64,000 nt of DNA, from positions 605,457 through 669,456 of the forward strand of contig JAJDEB010000023.1 in assembly GCA_029260015.1 (NCBI GenBank), read 5' to 3'. The position numbers and the translations under genes were made by a program. Positions 53,444 to 63,739 of this stretch are shown here, one piece after another. The number at the start of each line of letters is the position of its first letter. The stretch's first letter is position 1. Source of the stretch: Phycisphaerae bacterium. GTDB taxonomy: Bacteria; Planctomycetota; Phycisphaerae; UBA1845. The notes beneath the pieces were generated by a model that was not told the origin of the DNA, ran no database searches, and saw only the letters and a list, made by a program, of their open reading frames with translations.

Positions 53444-54202
53444 ATGAAACGACACACGATAGCATTGGTATTGATGGCGTTCGTCGCAATCCAAGCCAAT
53501 GCCCAAACACCGGACGAATTGCAAAGGAAGAAAGCAGAATTCAAAACCGACGACGGCGTCACCATCGTTGCGGATTACTACCCTCCAACCGGCAGAGCAA
53601 TTTCACCTGCTGCCATACTTCTGCACATGTATCGCCACGATCGTTCAACGTGGGAACCGCTGGTCAAACCCCTTCACGAAGCCGGTTTCGCCGTACTCGC
53701 CATCGACATGCGCGGCCACGGTGACAGCACCCATCCCGAAAGCATGAACCTCGCCAAGCGCGTCGTAGAGCGCGACCCGAAACTATTCAACAACATGCAC
53801 AAGGACGCACAAGCCGCGATCAAATGGGTCCGCACCCAACCCAATGTCGATCAGGACATGCTCGTACTCATCGGAGCCAGCGTCGGGTGCAGCGTCGCCA
53901 TCGACACGATGACCCGTGAACCATCCGTCGATGCTATCGTGTGCCTGACCCCGGGCACGAAGTATCTCGGCGTGGATTCCGCGGCGCACATACACAAGAC
54001 CGGTGACTGCCCCATTCTGCTCCTCGCCACCGAAGACGAACGCGAAGCCACCGACGCGCTTTCCAAAACGGCTGACAACGTCACCGGCGAGATCGTCGGC
54101 CCGGGACGCCTTCACGGCACTAACATGTTTGGGAAAATCGACGGCATCGAAGCCAAAATCACCGCATTCGTCCGAGCGGCTGTCCACAAACCAGCCGAAT
54201 AA
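53444..54202 (+). CDS. Secreted alpha/beta hydrolase
   Basis: A 252-residue hydrolase with signal peptide (MKRHTIALVLMAFVAIQANA). The ATG has AAGGAGG nine bases upstream, one of the strongest ribosome sites in the window. The fold shows AAILLHMYRHDRSTWEPLV, AVLAIDMRGHGDST, the nucleophile elbow LIGASVGCS, the acid-strand ILLLATEDERE and the His in GRLHGTNMFG. It belongs to the dienelactone hydrolase/esterase branch; the substrate is unknown. Confidence 0.85.
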   Translation: MKRHTIALVLMAFVAIQANAQTPDELQRKKAEFKTDDGVTIVADYYPPTGRAISPAAILLHMYRHDRSTWEPLVKPLHEAGFAVLAIDMRGHGDSTHPESMNLAKRVVERDPKLFNNMHKDAQAAIKWVRTQPNVDQDMLVLIGASVGCSVAIDTMTREPSVDAIVCLTPGTKYLGVDSAAHIHKTGDCPILLLATEDEREATDALSKTADNVTGEIVGPGRLHGTNMFGKIDGIEAKITAFVRAAVHKPAE

Positions 54203-54234
54203 ATCCGGCAGCATCGTCTCGGAAAATACGCATC

Positions 54235-56274
54235 ATGAAGAAGCGATCCACCGTGCGGCGCAAGCAGCTAAGCGGACAAACCTATCGCCTGCCCAAGCTT
54301 TGGAACTGCTGGGGTTACGACGGACCCCTCGAAACATCGGACGGCGAATGCATCGTCGAACCGACAAAATACTTCGCGGACCTGCTCGCGTGGATCAAGA
54401 GCCAGTCCAACCTTTCGAGCAAACTCCGCAGCAAAAGCCTCTCGCAAATCAACAAGGGGGCGCGGCGTAGCACAACTAACGGCGGCGATTGGATCCGCAC
54501 GTCAATCGCCTACGGCATGCTAATCCGCTCAGCCACGGCATGGGATCACGATGCCGACGGAAAACTCGCAGCAAAACCATTTCACGACATGGGGTCGTTC
54601 TGCAAAACAATCCTGCTGCTTCCACACATCAAGCGCCTCGGTGTCAATGCGCTGTACCTGCTGCCCGTGTCCAAGGTCAGCAACGTGTATCGCAAAGGCG
54701 AACTCGGCTGCCCTTATGCGACACATGCGTTCATGCAACTCGACGAAACGCTGGACGATGTTACCTTGGGCCCGCAAGTCGGCGACATCAATAAGCAGTT
54801 TCACCTGCTCGTCGAATGCGCCCACCGACTCGGCATCCGCGTACTGATCGACTTTGCCCCACGTACCGTCGCCCGCGACCATGTGTGGATTCTCGACCAT
54901 CCCGAATGGTTCTACTGGATCGACCGACGCTTCGACAAGAATTTCGCCGCACCGCACATCGACGGCGTGACCTATCAAAATCCGAAACCCGACCAACTCG
55001 GCGACATCTACAGTGTTCCGGAAGTAAACCGCCATCTGAAACGCTTCCGATTCAACCCTGGTCAAACGCACCCCGAACAGTGGCAGAACTTCGTCGCTCG
55101 CGAAAAAGCCTACCCACAAGCCAACGTTCTAAAACGAATCGCCCAAGCGTTCGGCGTCACCACCGCCCCGGGATTCACCGACGTCATCAACGACCCCCAG
55201 CCACCCTGGACCGACGTCACGTACCTTCGCCTCTTCACCGATCACCCAACCGAGTCCACCCGCTATCTGCCCGATCCCAAACAGCAACCGCCCTACATCC
55301 ACTTCGACGTTGCCAAATCCAGCATTTTTCAAGGAAAAAAACCGCACCGCACGCTTTGGAACAAGCTGTCAAACATCATTCCGTTCTACCAGAAATTCGG
55401 CATCGATGGTGCCCGGATCGATATGGCCCACGCCTTACCACGAGATCTCGAAGACCGCATCCTGCAAAAACCGCGCGAGCGCGATCCCGATTTCTGCTTC
55501 ATCGCCGAAGACCTCGGCACCGAGAATCACAAGAAAGCGAAGGCGGCTGGCTATAACCTGATGATCGGACCAAGTTGGTGGATGGAGCCGCGCGCCCACG
55601 AAGGCAAACTGCACGAAATGATCAAACAGATCGCACCGCTAAAACTCCCGGTATTCGCGTCGGCAGAATCACCCGACACACCCCGCGCGGTCACGCGTTC
55701 AGGAAAAAGAAAATTCGCAAAACAGATGGCCGTTCTGAATTGCTTGCTGCCCAACAGCGTGCCAATGGTCAACAGCGGTGCCGAAGTCTACGAACGCCAA
55801 CCGCACAACCTCGGCCTGGATGCCAAACCGCGCGACCGATTCGCTTTGCCCAAGAGCGATCCCTATTACGGGAAGCTCGCATTCTTCGACAAATCTATCC
55901 TGCACTGGACCAACCTCGGGGCAACCGAAATTTGCAACCTGATCCGGAACGCAACAGAATTGCGCCGCCCACACATCCAAGCATTGACGTCAGCCAGCGC
56001 CTACATCGAACCCGTCGTCAACAGTAACGCCAAGTGGATCGTATCGGTCGCGTACAAGCTGGGTTCGCGAGGTAATCTGTTGGTGATGATCGCCAATATT
56101 GACTACAAACGATCGCACCGCACCGAAATCACCGGCTTGGGAACGCTGGGCAAATCCTTCGAACTGCTCATGCACATCGCCTCAACACCGCCGACAATCT
56201 CGGTCCAACGAAAGAACATCGTCGCCCGTCTCGATGCCGGTGAGTGTTGCACTCTTAGAGTCAACCGCACTTAG
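54235..56274 (+). CDS. GH13-like alpha-amylase superfamily protein
   Basis: A 679-residue protein with no signal peptide. The (beta/alpha)8 catalytic features are LGVNALYLLPVSKVSN, IRVLIDFAPRTVARDH, the nucleophile strand FGIDGARIDMAHALP, the acid in FCFIAEDLGTENH and a terminal ASAESPDTPR where the third acid is expected. A beta-sandwich C-domain follows (LLVMIANIDYK). The usual NHD motif is replaced by ESPD, so the activity may be a glucosyl- or maltosyltransferase. It starts 32 bases after the alpha/beta hydrolase gene. Confidence 0.8.
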   Translation: MKKRSTVRRKQLSGQTYRLPKLWNCWGYDGPLETSDGECIVEPTKYFADLLAWIKSQSNLSSKLRSKSLSQINKGARRSTTNGGDWIRTSIAYGMLIRSATAWDHDADGKLAAKPFHDMGSFCKTILLLPHIKRLGVNALYLLPVSKVSNVYRKGELGCPYATHAFMQLDETLDDVTLGPQVGDINKQFHLLVECAHRLGIRVLIDFAPRTVARDHVWILDHPEWFYWIDRRFDKNFAAPHIDGVTYQNPKPDQLGDIYSVPEVNRHLKRFRFNPGQTHPEQWQNFVAREKAYPQANVLKRIAQAFGVTTAPGFTDVINDPQPPWTDVTYLRLFTDHPTESTRYLPDPKQQPPYIHFDVAKSSIFQGKKPHRTLWNKLSNIIPFYQKFGIDGARIDMAHALPRDLEDRILQKPRERDPDFCFIAEDLGTENHKKAKAAGYNLMIGPSWWMEPRAHEGKLHEMIKQIAPLKLPVFASAESPDTPRAVTRSGKRKFAKQMAVLNCLLPNSVPMVNSGAEVYERQPHNLGLDAKPRDRFALPKSDPYYGKLAFFDKSILHWTNLGATEICNLIRNATELRRPHIQALTSASAYIEPVVNSNAKWIVSVAYKLGSRGNLLVMIANIDYKRSHRTEITGLGTLGKSFELLMHIASTPPTISVQRKNIVARLDAGECCTLRVNRT

Positions 56275-56280
56275 TAGTTC

Positions 56281-56388
56281 GTCAATCCCGCGCATGCGGG
56301 ATTCCAGAATGAGCGATGGGCGTGGATTCCCGCTTCCGCGGGAATGACGGTGGTACGCAACCCACAAGATGGCGATTGGGCCTACACT
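56281..56388. repeat. Composite GTCA-foot repeat (family D), copy 4 (reversed)
   Basis: The facing hairpins (56281-56348) are followed by the extra arm in reverse complement (CAACCCACAAGATG onward to GGGCCTACACT). It lies between the convergent ends of the GH13 gene and the subtilase gene. Confidence 0.78.
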
Positions 56389-56420
56389 TGGGGCCAAGCG
56401 TTTGGTTAAGCCAAAGCAAT

Positions 56421-59303
56421 TCATTCATCTTCCATATCGACTTCGATCTTCAGCGCCGAATCGTGGCTGCTGCGTTCGGTGAAGTGAATGAACCCCACTG
56501 GATGCGCGCCATCCGGAGCCTTTGGCAGCGACCCATCAAGCTCGTATTCAACTTCGATCGGAACGTGCGGCACGAAATCGATGTTCGTCGACTTGCCGCG
56601 CGTCACTTCCAACCCCACCGGGTCGGCTAACAGGTGGTCGATCTTCACAGTGATCGGCGTCTTCCGTTGATCGTCCGACACCGCAAACGCCCCGACAATC
56701 TTGAGCTTCAAATCACCGCCCGACTTCGGTTTGGACACCGTCGCTGAAAACAGATTGTCATTGAACGCGTTATCCAAGATGTTGTTGCCCTTGGAGTCCT
56801 CCACAATAACAGCAATGTCCGTCGTCTCGGCATAGTCCTTGAGCGACATCTCCAGAATGATGCGAACCGAATCAAACCCGTCGCCAAGGTCGATGTCATA
56901 GGTCAACTCGTCCTTGAGTCCCTTGAACGTTCCCTCAACGGTCTTGCGAAAACCCTCGATTTGCCCTTCTGATGAAACGAATAACGGCGTGTCGAATTCG
57001 TTCGTGACCGTCACGGTGCCCTTCTCCTTCTTCTTCGATGACGACGACCAGTTCCTTACCGGGTTGGCCGACGCCTGCAAACCGAAGAACCGCACGTCCA
57101 ATTCATAGGGCCAAGATTTGTCAGGCCGATCAGCCACCACATCCAACTCCCAGACGCCCGGCATCAACTCATCATCAAGGGTCCACGACACTTCGCGCTT
57201 GCCCTCCGCCGAATTCAACCGCTTGCCACCATTGCGACTTTGATGTCCGTTGGGATCAAAAATCCGATCGATAGCTGCCTTGGACGCCTCACCCTTTGGC
57301 GCGCTCAAGGTTGCCACCATCGCACTCGCCCCAGGCGGCACTGACACAAAATGCCGATCCGTCGTCCAGCCGTTGACCGTCTGACGCTTGAGGCTCAGCG
57401 AATGGTTCGACTCCGCACTGACACGATGTGGCACAATGATCGTATTGAGCAAAGTAAACGCCACCCTCCCGTCCCAAAGCGCATCGACTGCCCCGACATA
57501 TACGCCCGGCTCGGTCAACTGATCGGCGACGTAGTCAACATACACCGATGCCGTCTGCACGCTTCGAAGGTAAACGCTTTCCTGTCGCAGGCGGCACCAG
57601 GGGCTATCCGTCTGCAACGTGAATTTGCGTGTGAACGATGTCTTCGCTGACCCGTCGATGCCCGGTGCAAAAATCGGCTTGATCGTAAAGACTTGCGGCT
57701 GATCCGTTGGAAAATAAGTGCTTCGCCAATAGGCAGCCGGCGCGGTTCCTTTGTAAGAACTCGGACTCGGCGTCGAAATGTCATACCCGATGACCGGATC
57801 ATTCTTCGCCGACTTGCTAAGCTCCGCGAATCTTGACGCGGCGACGCTTGCATCAGGCAGGCCAAAACCAACGTCCAGCGCAGTCGCCCCTTCGAGCGGC
57901 TGACACGAATCGCAGAGTGCACGCTTCACGTCGCACGATCGAATCGTCGCGTTATCATCGGCGTTGCGAGCGTGACTGATCATCAGTGCACAAAGACCCG
58001 CCGCATAGGGGCTGGCCATGCTCGTCCCGCGCCAATGGTCTCCGCGAAGATTCCAACGCGGCACCGTCGATGTTGACCATCCCGGTGTCGCAATGTCGGG
58101 CTTTGCCGTCTCGCCACCACGCGACGTAAATGTCGTCACAGCAGGCGCTTGCATGTCGAAGCCTTGAACGTCTCTGCCGGAATCGGCAGCCAACAGCGCC
58201 CCCACAGTAATCGCAGCCGCTGAGGCCGCCGGTGTACCGATCGTCGACAGACCCGGGCCAATGTTCCCACCCGACGTGCAGAACACCAGATCCGGATACT
58301 TGTGAAGGATGTCGTCCATGAATGTATCAATCGCCGAGCGCCCTTCAATCGTCGAAGCCACGCCATACGAGAGATTGCACACCACCGGTACGCCGTGTTC
58401 ATGCGAATACCGCGCCGCATATTCCATCGCTTTCTTCTTCGCGTCGGTCGTGCTGATGCCACCGATCGCGTTGTTGCCAATCTTCAGGCTGATGACCTTT
58501 GCACCGGGCGCAACTCCGTTGAAACCTTCCTGCCCGTTGATCTTGTAACCCGCAGCAATCCCCGCAACGTGCGTACCGTGCGCGCCGTCGTCGTAGTGCA
58601 GAACGATCTTGCTTTTGTTCAAGAAGATATTGACCGCAAACGTCAACGGAACGATTTGCTTTTCCGGCGTGGGGCGCGACAACGTAAATGAATCGTACGC
58701 CAGCTTGTAGTTTTGCAGCGGCACCTCGTCGGCGAAACTGCGGTCGTGATTGGTATCGACATAGCAAATTGCTTGATCGTCGCCCTCATTCGGCATCGCC
58801 GAAACCAGAATTCCGAATGCGTCGTCGGCTCGGCCATTGTTGTCGAGATCCGGAATCGACGCATTCACGAAGCGCTTTTCGTCGAGACTCGCAAACCAGA
58901 AGCGCCGATCGTCTTTCTGACCCGCCCAGTTTTTCGGAAGCGCGTAAGCAATCGCCGCACCCTCGTCTTCGTGATTGACGATTGATGCGCCACTTTCGTC
59001 ACGCCGCACAATATGCAAGTCGAGATCACCTTCACCACTGAAGTCCTGCACGTCGATGACTTTGATGCTGCCGTCAGGATTCTTCGTCAGCCCCGGAATG
59101 CTCGGGTCCACACCGGTATCCAAAACCGCAATCACCACGCCCCGCCCGTCATCATTGGGATGGTTTGCGAGAAACTGATTGACCCCGCAAGTATCCAGCG
59201 ATAACTGCGTCCACGATTCTGGCCCGCGTGCCTGCGTTGACGAAGTTGCGACAGCCACACCAACCAGCGCCGCGACGATGAGAATGCCTGATACCAACCG
59301 CAT
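56421..59303 (-). CDS. Secreted subtilase resembling tripeptidyl-peptidase II
   Basis: A 960-residue serine protease with signal peptide (LVSGILIVAALVGVAVATS). The catalytic triad is in IAVLDTGVDPSIPGL (Asp), HGTHVAGIAAG (His) and GTSMASPYAAGLCA (Ser), with the oxyanion Asn in NLSYGVAS. The long segment between the Asp and His motifs (about 190 residues) and the large C-terminal beta-rich region are the layout of TPP II-type subtilases. The end is acidic. It is likely exported and may degrade large peptides. Confidence 0.9.
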   Translation of the reverse strand: MRLVSGILIVAALVGVAVATSSTQARGPESWTQLSLDTCGVNQFLANHPNDDGRGVVIAVLDTGVDPSIPGLTKNPDGSIKVIDVQDFSGEGDLDLHIVRRDESGASIVNHEDEGAAIAYALPKNWAGQKDDRRFWFASLDEKRFVNASIPDLDNNGRADDAFGILVSAMPNEGDDQAICYVDTNHDRSFADEVPLQNYKLAYDSFTLSRPTPEKQIVPLTFAVNIFLNKSKIVLHYDDGAHGTHVAGIAAGYKINGQEGFNGVAPGAKVISLKIGNNAIGGISTTDAKKKAMEYAARYSHEHGVPVVCNLSYGVASTIEGRSAIDTFMDDILHKYPDLVFCTSGGNIGPGLSTIGTPAASAAAITVGALLAADSGRDVQGFDMQAPAVTTFTSRGGETAKPDIATPGWSTSTVPRWNLRGDHWRGTSMASPYAAGLCALMISHARNADDNATIRSCDVKRALCDSCQPLEGATALDVGFGLPDASVAASRFAELSKSAKNDPVIGYDISTPSPSSYKGTAPAAYWRSTYFPTDQPQVFTIKPIFAPGIDGSAKTSFTRKFTLQTDSPWCRLRQESVYLRSVQTASVYVDYVADQLTEPGVYVGAVDALWDGRVAFTLLNTIIVPHRVSAESNHSLSLKRQTVNGWTTDRHFVSVPPGASAMVATLSAPKGEASKAAIDRIFDPNGHQSRNGGKRLNSAEGKREVSWTLDDELMPGVWELDVVADRPDKSWPYELDVRFFGLQASANPVRNWSSSSKKKEKGTVTVTNEFDTPLFVSSEGQIEGFRKTVEGTFKGLKDELTYDIDLGDGFDSVRIILEMSLKDYAETTDIAVIVEDSKGNNILDNAFNDNLFSATVSKPKSGGDLKLKIVGAFAVSDDQRKTPITVKIDHLLADPVGLEVTRGKSTNIDFVPHVPIEVEYELDGSLPKAPDGAHPVGFIHFTERSSHDSALKIEVDMEDE

Positions 59304-59415
59304 CTATTTTCCTCCTCCAAAGGATCGAATTGCCGAATCCAGAGACTGTAACCGGCATCGGCTAGTGGTTTCAACGCCTCCCGTTTATTTCGCCAACCAC
59401 CCGACAACCCCTTAC

Positions 59416-59446
59416 AAAAAAAGCCCGCAGACCGAAGCCTGCGGGC
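59416..59446 (-). terminator. Rho-independent terminator of sppA
   Basis: On the minus strand GCCCGCAG and CTGCGGGC arms (59423-59446) with an 8-base loop are followed by seven T residues. It is 50 bases after the sppA stop and upstream of the subtilase gene. The best intrinsic terminator in the window. Confidence 0.85.
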
Positions 59447-59495
59447 ATCTCAACTCAATTCCCATCATTGGAGACTAATTTGCAGCCATCAAAGA

Positions 59496-61334
59496 CTAAT
59501 TCGATCGAATCACCCAGTCGCCTGCCGGCATCAGGACGATGTTTTCGTCGTGCAGAATCTGCAACTTCATCAGCGCTGTATTCAACGCTGCCGCCCGCTG
59601 CGGATCGAGCGTTTTGAGCAGCGGCAACACCACATCCAACAACGGCGAGCCAGCCGTAAAGAGCCCCTGCTTCGGTGCCAGCGACACCCGAACATTCTCA
59701 CTTTCCTTACCGCCCAATCCATCACCGAATATCTCAAAAATATTCTTGGGACGCGGAATAACTCGCAACTCATAGTCGCCAAGGCTCGCAAGGTCTGCCG
59801 CTGAATCAATCGCGTCACGCATTGAACCCAACTCGTCAACCAACCCGAGTTCCAGCGCCTGCTTACCCGTGAACACGCGTCCGCCAGCCATCTCATCAAT
59901 CGGCTTGGACAATTTGCCTTCGCGATGCTTGACGATGTGCCCTTTGAAAATGCCGTACACTTCGTCCATCCAATTCATGATCCGGGTGCGCTCATTATCA
60001 TTCCAAGCGCGGGCGGTACTCATGATTGCGGCTTGCTTACCGCGTTGATACGGATGCCAATGGATACCGATCGAATCCCACATGCCCGTGGTAACGACCT
60101 TGCCACCCACCACCCCAATCGAAGCGGTGATCGTCATCGGGTCGGCGATGATCTTGTCAGCCCCACATGACACATAGTATCCACCGCTGGCTGCGACATT
60201 GCCCATCGAAACCACCAGTGGTTTTCCAGCCGCCTTCACGCGCATGGTGGCGTCATAGATGATCTCACTCGCCAGCGCCGAACCACCGGGCGAATCCACG
60301 CGAAGCACAACCGCCTTCACCGAATCATCTGCTGTCGCTTTATCAAGCGCTTTGCGGATGCTTGTGCTCTTGGCACCGCTGCTTCCGCCAAACGGACTGA
60401 CTTCATCCTGGCCAGTACTGATCGCCCCTTCGACATACACGATAGCGATAGAGGGTTCTTTCGATTCCTTCTCACCCGACATTAAATCGCCGATCAGAGA
60501 AATGAACGCGAACGGGTTATTGAAATCAATGTCCGGTCCGGACTTCTTGCCGAACCCGTGAACAAATTTGAGATCGTCGCCATACTTTTTCTTCAGCTCA
60601 GCCACCAGATCCTGGCGATGCTGCACCGAATCGATCAAACCCAACTCCAGCGCTTTCTCAGCCGTGTAGGGTGCGTTGTCGATGATGTTCTTGACCTTCT
60701 CCGCGTCACCGTTGAAGCGCGAGTCAGCGATATTCTTGACAAGCCCTTCATACATTCCGTCGAGCAGCCAGTTCATGTTGGCTTCCGCTGCTTCGCTGGG
60801 GCCGTTGCGCGAGAATGTTTCGCCAGCACTTTTGAAATCGCCGATGTGAACGACGTCCGGCTCGACGTGAATCTTGTCGAGCATCTCGCGCAGATACATT
60901 CCCTCGGAATAGAACCCGAGCAACCAAACGTCACCGGTGGGCGTCACGCTCACATGCTTCGCCGCACAAGCCAGCGCATACATCCCGGTCTGCAGCGAAT
61001 CGACATGCACATACACCGGTTTGCCACAAGACTCAATCGCCTCGCGAAGCTCTTCCAACTGTGCGTAGCCCATGCCCGGCGCCCCAACGGTCAGCAGAAC
61101 CGCCTTGATCGAATCGTCCTTACCGGCTTTGTGAAACCGCTCGATCAAACCCTTGAGCGTTTCCGGCTGATCGCCGAAAGAGAAACCCATGTCGCCCATA
61201 GGACGTTCCAAGAGCGGGCCATTAAGGTGAAAAACAGCCACCTTGCTGGTCTCAACACCAGCCAGCGCCGTCGTGCCCGCAAGCGCCATCGCCAAACACA
61301 TTGATGTCGCTATTCGTCGTAAAGAAAATCTCAT
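59496..61334 (-). CDS. sppA: Signal peptide peptidase SppA, 67K type
   Basis: A 612-residue membrane-associated serine protease that degrades cleaved signal peptides. It has the tandem ClpP-like arrangement of SppA67: an N-domain with VHIGDFKSAGETFSR (catalytic Lys) and a C-domain with SMGNVAASGGYYVSCGADKI (catalytic Ser). It has a signal peptide ending at ALAGV. GGAGG lies seven bases before the ATG at 61334. A terminator follows. Confidence 0.93.
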   Translation of the reverse strand: MRFSLRRIATSMCLAMALAGTTALAGVETSKVAVFHLNGPLLERPMGDMGFSFGDQPETLKGLIERFHKAGKDDSIKAVLLTVGAPGMGYAQLEELREAIESCGKPVYVHVDSLQTGMYALACAAKHVSVTPTGDVWLLGFYSEGMYLREMLDKIHVEPDVVHIGDFKSAGETFSRNGPSEAAEANMNWLLDGMYEGLVKNIADSRFNGDAEKVKNIIDNAPYTAEKALELGLIDSVQHRQDLVAELKKKYGDDLKFVHGFGKKSGPDIDFNNPFAFISLIGDLMSGEKESKEPSIAIVYVEGAISTGQDEVSPFGGSSGAKSTSIRKALDKATADDSVKAVVLRVDSPGGSALASEIIYDATMRVKAAGKPLVVSMGNVAASGGYYVSCGADKIIADPMTITASIGVVGGKVVTTGMWDSIGIHWHPYQRGKQAAIMSTARAWNDNERTRIMNWMDEVYGIFKGHIVKHREGKLSKPIDEMAGGRVFTGKQALELGLVDELGSMRDAIDSAADLASLGDYELRVIPRPKNIFEIFGDGLGGKESENVRVSLAPKQGLFTAGSPLLDVVLPLLKTLDPQRAAALNTALMKLQILHDENIVLMPAGDWVIRSN

Positions 61335-61693
61335 CGAATTGCCTCCTTCAGCAAGTTCCTTCAGCAAATGAAGTGCAAGTATCCTAATACCGAGCCAACC
61401 ACCACACGCCCGGGTCGTAAAGTCCAGTTTGTAAATACCATCCTAATCCGAGACATCAGCTTATCGCGGCGGTAGTCGATAAGCCCCGACCGCACACGAT
61501 TCAGTCTACAGCGCTTTCGGATAAAATGCCCCCAAGGCAACACTCAAATGACAATTATCCACACGCGCCGACCACATCGCACGGAGGCGTAGGGGCATGT
61601 AAGAATTGATGTGGCAATGCGTTGGCGACACGTCGCGAATGAATTGCATCCGCAAGAGAAGCGGCAGGCGCATACAACGCGCTCGGTGAATCC
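61335..61693. other. Intergenic region with a palindromic element
   Basis: Between sppA and the metallophosphoesterase gene, both on the minus strand. The one structure is GCTTATCG and CGATAAGC (61459-61466 and 61477-61484) with a 10-base loop. It may be the terminator of the upstream gene or an operator for sppA. No coding frame looks real. Confidence 0.45.
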
Positions 61694-62572
61694 TCAGGCG
61701 ATTGACGCCAACGGCCGAATGGCGCTGACGAGGTCTTCGGTTTGGTAGGGTTTTCTCAGGTCGAACGGTAGCATCACACCGTGGTTGTGATCGCTGGCGA
61801 TGATGATCAGCCTTTCGCCCACGACATCGTAGCCAGTCTCTTGCGGCTGATGACCACAGATGAAAAAGTCCACGTCGAGCTTACCCGCAAGTTCGTCGAG
61901 TTGCTGCTTGGTCTGATGGCGTCCCCACACCAGTTGGTAGGCGCTGCCCCCGTCGCCGATGTCCCTGCCCGTCGGTTTGCGATTGAACACCTCAGGGTCG
62001 AACGTGCGCATCATATCCGGACTGGGCAGTGAATGCGTGACCATCACACGGTTGGCCGTGCGGACCGCGAGCGGATACGACGCGATAAAATCCAGCAATG
62101 CGTCCGCGACGATGATGTACGATTCGCCATACGTTTCGCGCATCCCAGCCAGAAAACTATACGTCACCACCCTGCCCCCTTTGGTGATGTCCTGCTCGAT
62201 CAACTGGGCAAGTTCGTGGTTGCTTTGAATGAAGTGAACCTGCTCTGGATAATCGGTCTTCCATTTTGCCGCGTCGAGCAGAACCTCATGCGACATGTCG
62301 TGGGCGTCCATTCCCTGCGGTTCTTCGTGAATAATTTCATGCAGAACGACATGGCGGGCGGGCGCGTGTTCGAGGTCGCAGTATTTAATGATGCGCTCAA
62401 GATTGCGACGGTGGCCATGCAGGTCACCAGTAACGACGAGTTGCCCGTAGTTTGGAAGAACGATCGTCGCCCCGTGCAGACATTCTTCAGCACGATTAAG
62501 CCGCGCAGCGTCGCGATAGGTTTCGGCGTCTTGCTGAATTCTCTGTGCTAAGTCGGTGGTCATTCGCCTCAC
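61694..62572 (-). CDS. Calcineurin-like metallophosphoesterase with an altered metal motif
   Basis: A 292-residue phosphoesterase. Motif I VVTGDLHGHRRNLERI, motif III QSNHELAQL, motif IV VTHSLPSPD and motif V ICGHQPQETG are present. Motif II, usually GDxVDRG, reads HVVLHEIIHEEPQG, with Glu where the bridging Asp is expected. The start is a GTG at 62572 or an ATG at 62563. It lies 122 bases downstream of a Ser/Thr kinase gene on the same strand, so the two may form an antagonistic pair. Confidence 0.82.
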   Translation of the reverse strand: MRRMTTDLAQRIQQDAETYRDAARLNRAEECLHGATIVLPNYGQLVVTGDLHGHRRNLERIIKYCDLEHAPARHVVLHEIIHEEPQGMDAHDMSHEVLLDAAKWKTDYPEQVHFIQSNHELAQLIEQDITKGGRVVTYSFLAGMRETYGESYIIVADALLDFIASYPLAVRTANRVMVTHSLPSPDMMRTFDPEVFNRKPTGRDIGDGGSAYQLVWGRHQTKQQLDELAGKLDVDFFICGHQPQETGYDVVGERLIIIASDHNHGVMLPFDLRKPYQTEDLVSAIRPLASIA

Positions 62573-62694
62573 TTCATTCCCGGTTACTTTGATATCCTAA
62601 TCGTTCGTGATGTTCCAACCACTCGATTGCCTGTGTCGTTCTTATGGGTCAAGTAAAGTTCGGATTTGTGCCAGATTATGGCCCAAATGGCAAT

Positions 62695-63630
62695 TCATTC
62701 CAGCAGGTCTACATTCTCAGAGTTGCCAGCGGGGTTCGCTCGCTTGGTCGCCTTCAACTCATCCAGCTTCTTGCGCCATAGGTTCTGCACCGTTTTGAGT
62801 CGGGCATCCACCTGAATCATATCCGCTGGCCGATCGTTCGGATTGGATTTGCAGCAAGCCATAATCAGTTGGCTCAGCGCCAACGGGAACTTGTTGTTAA
62901 TCTCACGCGGCGATTGCGGTGCATCGGCGCGGCTGATGTCTGTCCCCGATGTGCCCGCAATCTCAGTTGGATAATTGATACCGGTCAATACCCAGTACAT
63001 CGTCGCCCCGAGGTTATAGACATCGGTGCGCTGATCAAGATTGATGCGGCGGACTTGCTCGGGTGCAATGAAATCGGGTGTGCCCTGAATGCGTTTCTTA
63101 CGATGGCCAATCGGACAAGCCTGCCCGAAATCAATCACCTTCACAACGCCGTTCTTGCCGAGCAGAATATTATTCGGTTTGATGTCGGCATGGACATGCC
63201 CGCTTTGATGAACGGCATGAAGGCCCGCAGCGACTTTGCGAAAGATCACGAAAAAATGATCCAGACGGGCCGGACGATGCTTCTCAACCGTCAGCCCTTC
63301 GATGTACTCCATCACCATCAAAACCTCGACGGTTCGCAGAAGCTTCTTTTTGCGATGGATCGAAATGCACCGACGAATGTGGGCGTGTTCGAGCGGATGG
63401 CAAACTTCAAATTCGGTTTCGACCTGCTCGATAAAACGCTGATCATCCGGCTCGCGGCGAACCACCCGCTTAAGGGCGTAATGCTTCCCCGTGGCTTGGT
63501 GTACCACGCGATGAATGACCGATCGCGCACCTTGCCCGAGGACCTCAATCGAACCGTATCCGGGTAGCAGATCTGCCAACCCCCATCCTTTCCCGAGTGA
63601 CGACTCTTCCTCGATGAGCGTGCTCAACAC
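62695..63630 (-). CDS. Ser/Thr protein kinase, non-RD type
   Basis: A 311-residue Hanks-type kinase without membrane segments. The Gly-rich loop is LGQGARSVIHRVV, the ATP Lys is in HYALKRVV, the catalytic loop is GHVHADIKPNNILLG (HAD instead of HRD), DFG is in VIDFGQACPIG and APE in FIAPEQVRRI. Lack of the Arg before the catalytic Asp means activation-loop phosphorylation is probably not needed. The ATG at 63630 precedes a short acidic N-terminus. It is upstream of a metallophosphoesterase gene. Confidence 0.92.
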   Translation of the reverse strand: MLSTLIEEESSLGKGWGLADLLPGYGSIEVLGQGARSVIHRVVHQATGKHYALKRVVRREPDDQRFIEQVETEFEVCHPLEHAHIRRCISIHRKKKLLRTVEVLMVMEYIEGLTVEKHRPARLDHFFVIFRKVAAGLHAVHQSGHVHADIKPNNILLGKNGVVKVIDFGQACPIGHRKKRIQGTPDFIAPEQVRRINLDQRTDVYNLGATMYWVLTGINYPTEIAGTSGTDISRADAPQSPREINNKFPLALSQLIMACCKSNPNDRPADMIQVDARLKTVQNLWRKKLDELKATKRANPAGNSENVDLLE

Positions 63631-63739
63631 CCCTGAGCAAGATTAAAAACATCCGCCCCGATCAACAACTCAAGCGGTGCCTATCATAGTAATATTGAAT
63701 TCGTCGTCCATTTGAACGATCTGGCAGTATCCGCCGGAT

